DNA of 64,000 nt, taken from NCBI RefSeq assembly GCF_001570625.1, contig NZ_BBQT01000005.1:62001-126000 (forward strand), given 5' to 3'. Positions 62,630 to 64,000 of this stretch are shown piece after piece (positions within the stretch are counted from its first letter, which is position 1; every line of letters starts with the position of its first letter). This DNA is from Syntrophomonas wolfei subsp. methylbutyratica. Lineage in GTDB: Bacteria > Bacillota > Syntrophomonadia > Syntrophomonadales > Syntrophomonadaceae. The notes under the pieces are model-generated. The model was not told where the DNA came from. It made no database searches and worked only from the letters and a program-made list of their open reading frames with translations. A program made the position numbers and the translations under genes.

Positions 62630-64000
62630 TTAGAGGAACAAATCCCTCTCTCCATTCTTGATACGTTCCAACATTTCCACTACCGTAGCTCTCACTTGTT
62701 CATTGGGAAGGGCCGCCAGTTCCTTATCAATTAAATAGGAAGCCGCCTCTTTGGTTTCTTCACTGGCATAATCTAAAAGATATTCTTTGAAGGTCAAAAT
62801 GGCGTTGGGCATACAAAGATTATGGATTTTACCTTTCTTGGCTATTCCCATAAAGCAGCCGCCGGTACGACCACAACGATAATCGGCCGTGCAAAAGGAA
62901 GTGATAAAACCGAGCCTGGCCATGTCCCGGATGGCTTCGTCCAGGCTGCGGTTATCGCCCAGAATAAACTGCTGCCGTTGATAGTCCACAGCATCTTCAG
63001 TATAGCTTCCCACACCTATATTGGAACCGGCATCTATCTGGCTGCAGCCCACCTGAATGACCTCATTGCGAATCTCCGCATTTTCGCGGGCGGTCAATAT
63101 CATTCCGGTGTAGGGAACAGAAAGACGAATAACCGTAACCAGTTTTTTGAAGGTCTTATCATCCACATAATAGCTGTTGTTTTGCAGAAATGGGGTATTC
63201 AAAGCAGGTTGCAGGCGGGGGAAAGATATAGTATGGGGTCCAACCCCAGCAAATTTTTCTTCCAGATCGATGGTATGCATTAAGAGTCCCATTACTTCAA
63301 ACTTCCAGTCATACAAGCCGAAAAGGGCTCCAATACCCACATCATCCACTCCGGCATCCATAGCCCGGTGCAGGGCATAGAGACGCCAACCGTAATCCGC
63401 TTTTAAGCCACGGGGATGAAGCTTTTTGTAGGACGGATAGTGGTAGGTTTCCTGGAAGACCTGAAAGGTGCCGATACCTACTTCTTTTAATATACGGAGA
63501 TCTTCAATGGACATGGGTGCAGCATTAACATTGACCCGGCGAATTTCACCATTTCCTTCTTTGGTGGCATAGGCAGTTCTCAGGGTGTCGGCAATATAGT
63601 TGACATCAGATTTGGGATGTTCTCCATAAACCATGATTAAGCGTTTGTGGCCTTTGCCTATCAGAGCTTTAACTTCTGCGCTTAATTCCGAGGCATTCAT
63701 TCTTTTTCTGATGGTTTCCCGGTTATCGCAGCGAAAACCACAATACACACAGTTATTTACACAATAGTTGCTGACATAAAGCGGTGCAAAAAAAACAATC
63801 CTTCTTCCATAGACCTTATGTTTAATCTGTAGACCGGTAGCATACATTTCCTCCCAGAGCTCTTCATCAGTGCAATTAAGCAGGGCGGCCGTTTCCGCCG
63901 GTTCCAGACGGTTCAGCTCTAGGGCTTTGGCCATGATTTCTCGAATTTGCTGCTTTTCCGGCTGTTTGTTAGCCATCAGGGTTTCCTGGATAAAGCCTTC
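62630..64000 (-). CDS. hydG: [FeFe] hydrogenase maturase HydG, 5' end outside the window
   Basis: The frame stays open to the right window edge. ATG 63976 (MANKQPEKQQIREIMAKA) is internal-looking: the preceding codons encode EGFIQETL, which fits the usual HydG N-terminus. Radical SAM motif NYCVNNCVYCGF near residue 72 of that frame; then NVNAAPMSIEDL, YHYPSYKKLHPRG and the long FAGVGPHTISFPRLQPALN of ThiH/HydG. HydG turns tyrosine into CO and CN- ligands. The C-terminal cluster motif reads CTADYRC, with Asp in the second cysteine position of the usual CTACYR, while the last cysteine (NLCMPNA) keeps the right distance. Confidence 0.9.
   Translation of the reverse strand, partial: EGFIQETLMANKQPEKQQIREIMAKALELNRLEPAETAALLNCTDEELWEEMYATGLQIKHKVYGRRIVFFAPLYVSNYCVNNCVYCGFRCDNRETIRKRMNASELSAEVKALIGKGHKRLIMVYGEHPKSDVNYIADTLRTAYATKEGNGEIRRVNVNAAPMSIEDLRILKEVGIGTFQVFQETYHYPSYKKLHPRGLKADYGWRLYALHRAMDAGVDDVGIGALFGLYDWKFEVMGLLMHTIDLEEKFAGVGPHTISFPRLQPALNTPFLQNNSYYVDDKTFKKLVTVIRLSVPYTGMILTARENAEIRNEVIQVGCSQIDAGSNIGVGSYTEDAVDYQRQQFILGDNRSLDEAIRDMARLGFITSFCTADYRCGRTGGCFMGIAKKGKIHNLCMPNAILTFKEYLLDYASEETKEAASYLIDKELAALPNEQVRATVVEMLERIKNGERDLFL

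Overview
The window looks like a chromosome segment of an anaerobic, low-to-mid GC Firmicute close to Syntrophomonas (S. wolfei-like). The right third supports this: a trimeric NADH-linked [FeFe] hydrogenase with its HydE and HydG maturases, an acetyl-CoA hydrolase/CoA-transferase behind a sigma-54-type promoter, GlcD/GlcF-type oxidoreductases, LexA and type I glutamine synthetase. The species is inferred from recognised proteins, not from a search.

Layout. 1-4.1 kb (minus strand): two McrB-like AAA+ ATPases, a MazG-like pyrophosphohydrolase and a WYL regulator. 4.4-11.4 kb (plus strand, divergent from WYL): an AAA+ ATPase, an ADP-ribosyltransferase-like protein, a membrane-anchored protein, four different metallophosphoesterases and the remains of a DUF2263-type PARG. 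This is the best candidate here for an undescribed system. 11.6-17 kb: a decayed tandem duplication with two copies of a histidyl-tRNA synthetase gene and a SpoVK-like ATPase gene (the first copies broken), plus a toxin-antitoxin pair whose toxin is cut off at a duplication edge. 17-19.3 kb: an AAA_14/DUF4143 ATPase and an antitoxin next to a nonsense-mutated ParE-like toxin. 19.6-32.6 kb: a complete type 1 BREX operon (brxA, brxB, brxC, pglX, pglZ, brxL), followed by a HIT protein and a nuclease-helicase. 35.4-43.3 kb: a decaying type III CRISPR-Cas locus (cas10 fragment, frameshifted csm4, csm5-cas6 deletion fusion) with an apparently intact CARF-HEPN effector, bracketed by two copies of the CRISPR leader and repeat. 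It also holds a DUF3368/UPF0175 toxin-antitoxin pair and relic fragments of brxL and the HIT gene. 43.4-64 kb: core genes (glutamine synthetase, lexA, TtcA-like, glcDF, CoA-transferase, murB, B12-radical SAM) and the hydrogenase/maturase cluster.

The left 43 kb is a defence island shaped by repeated tandem duplication followed by deletion. At two places the order of repeated segments (A..C / A'..C' near 7.4-16.4 kb; X..brxL..hit / X'..brxL'..hit' near 19.4-36.7 kb) shows a duplicated block whose copies lost different parts. Toxins and CRISPR adaptor genes are mostly broken; BREX, the WYL/ART cluster and the CARF effector keep open frames.

The right part suits a syntrophic fatty-acid oxidiser: CoA transfer and NADH-driven H2 production, with maturases beside the hydrogenase. 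HydB is short and lacks the extra iron-sulfur domains of bifurcating enzymes, and HydG has an Asp in place of the second cysteine of its C-terminal cluster motif.
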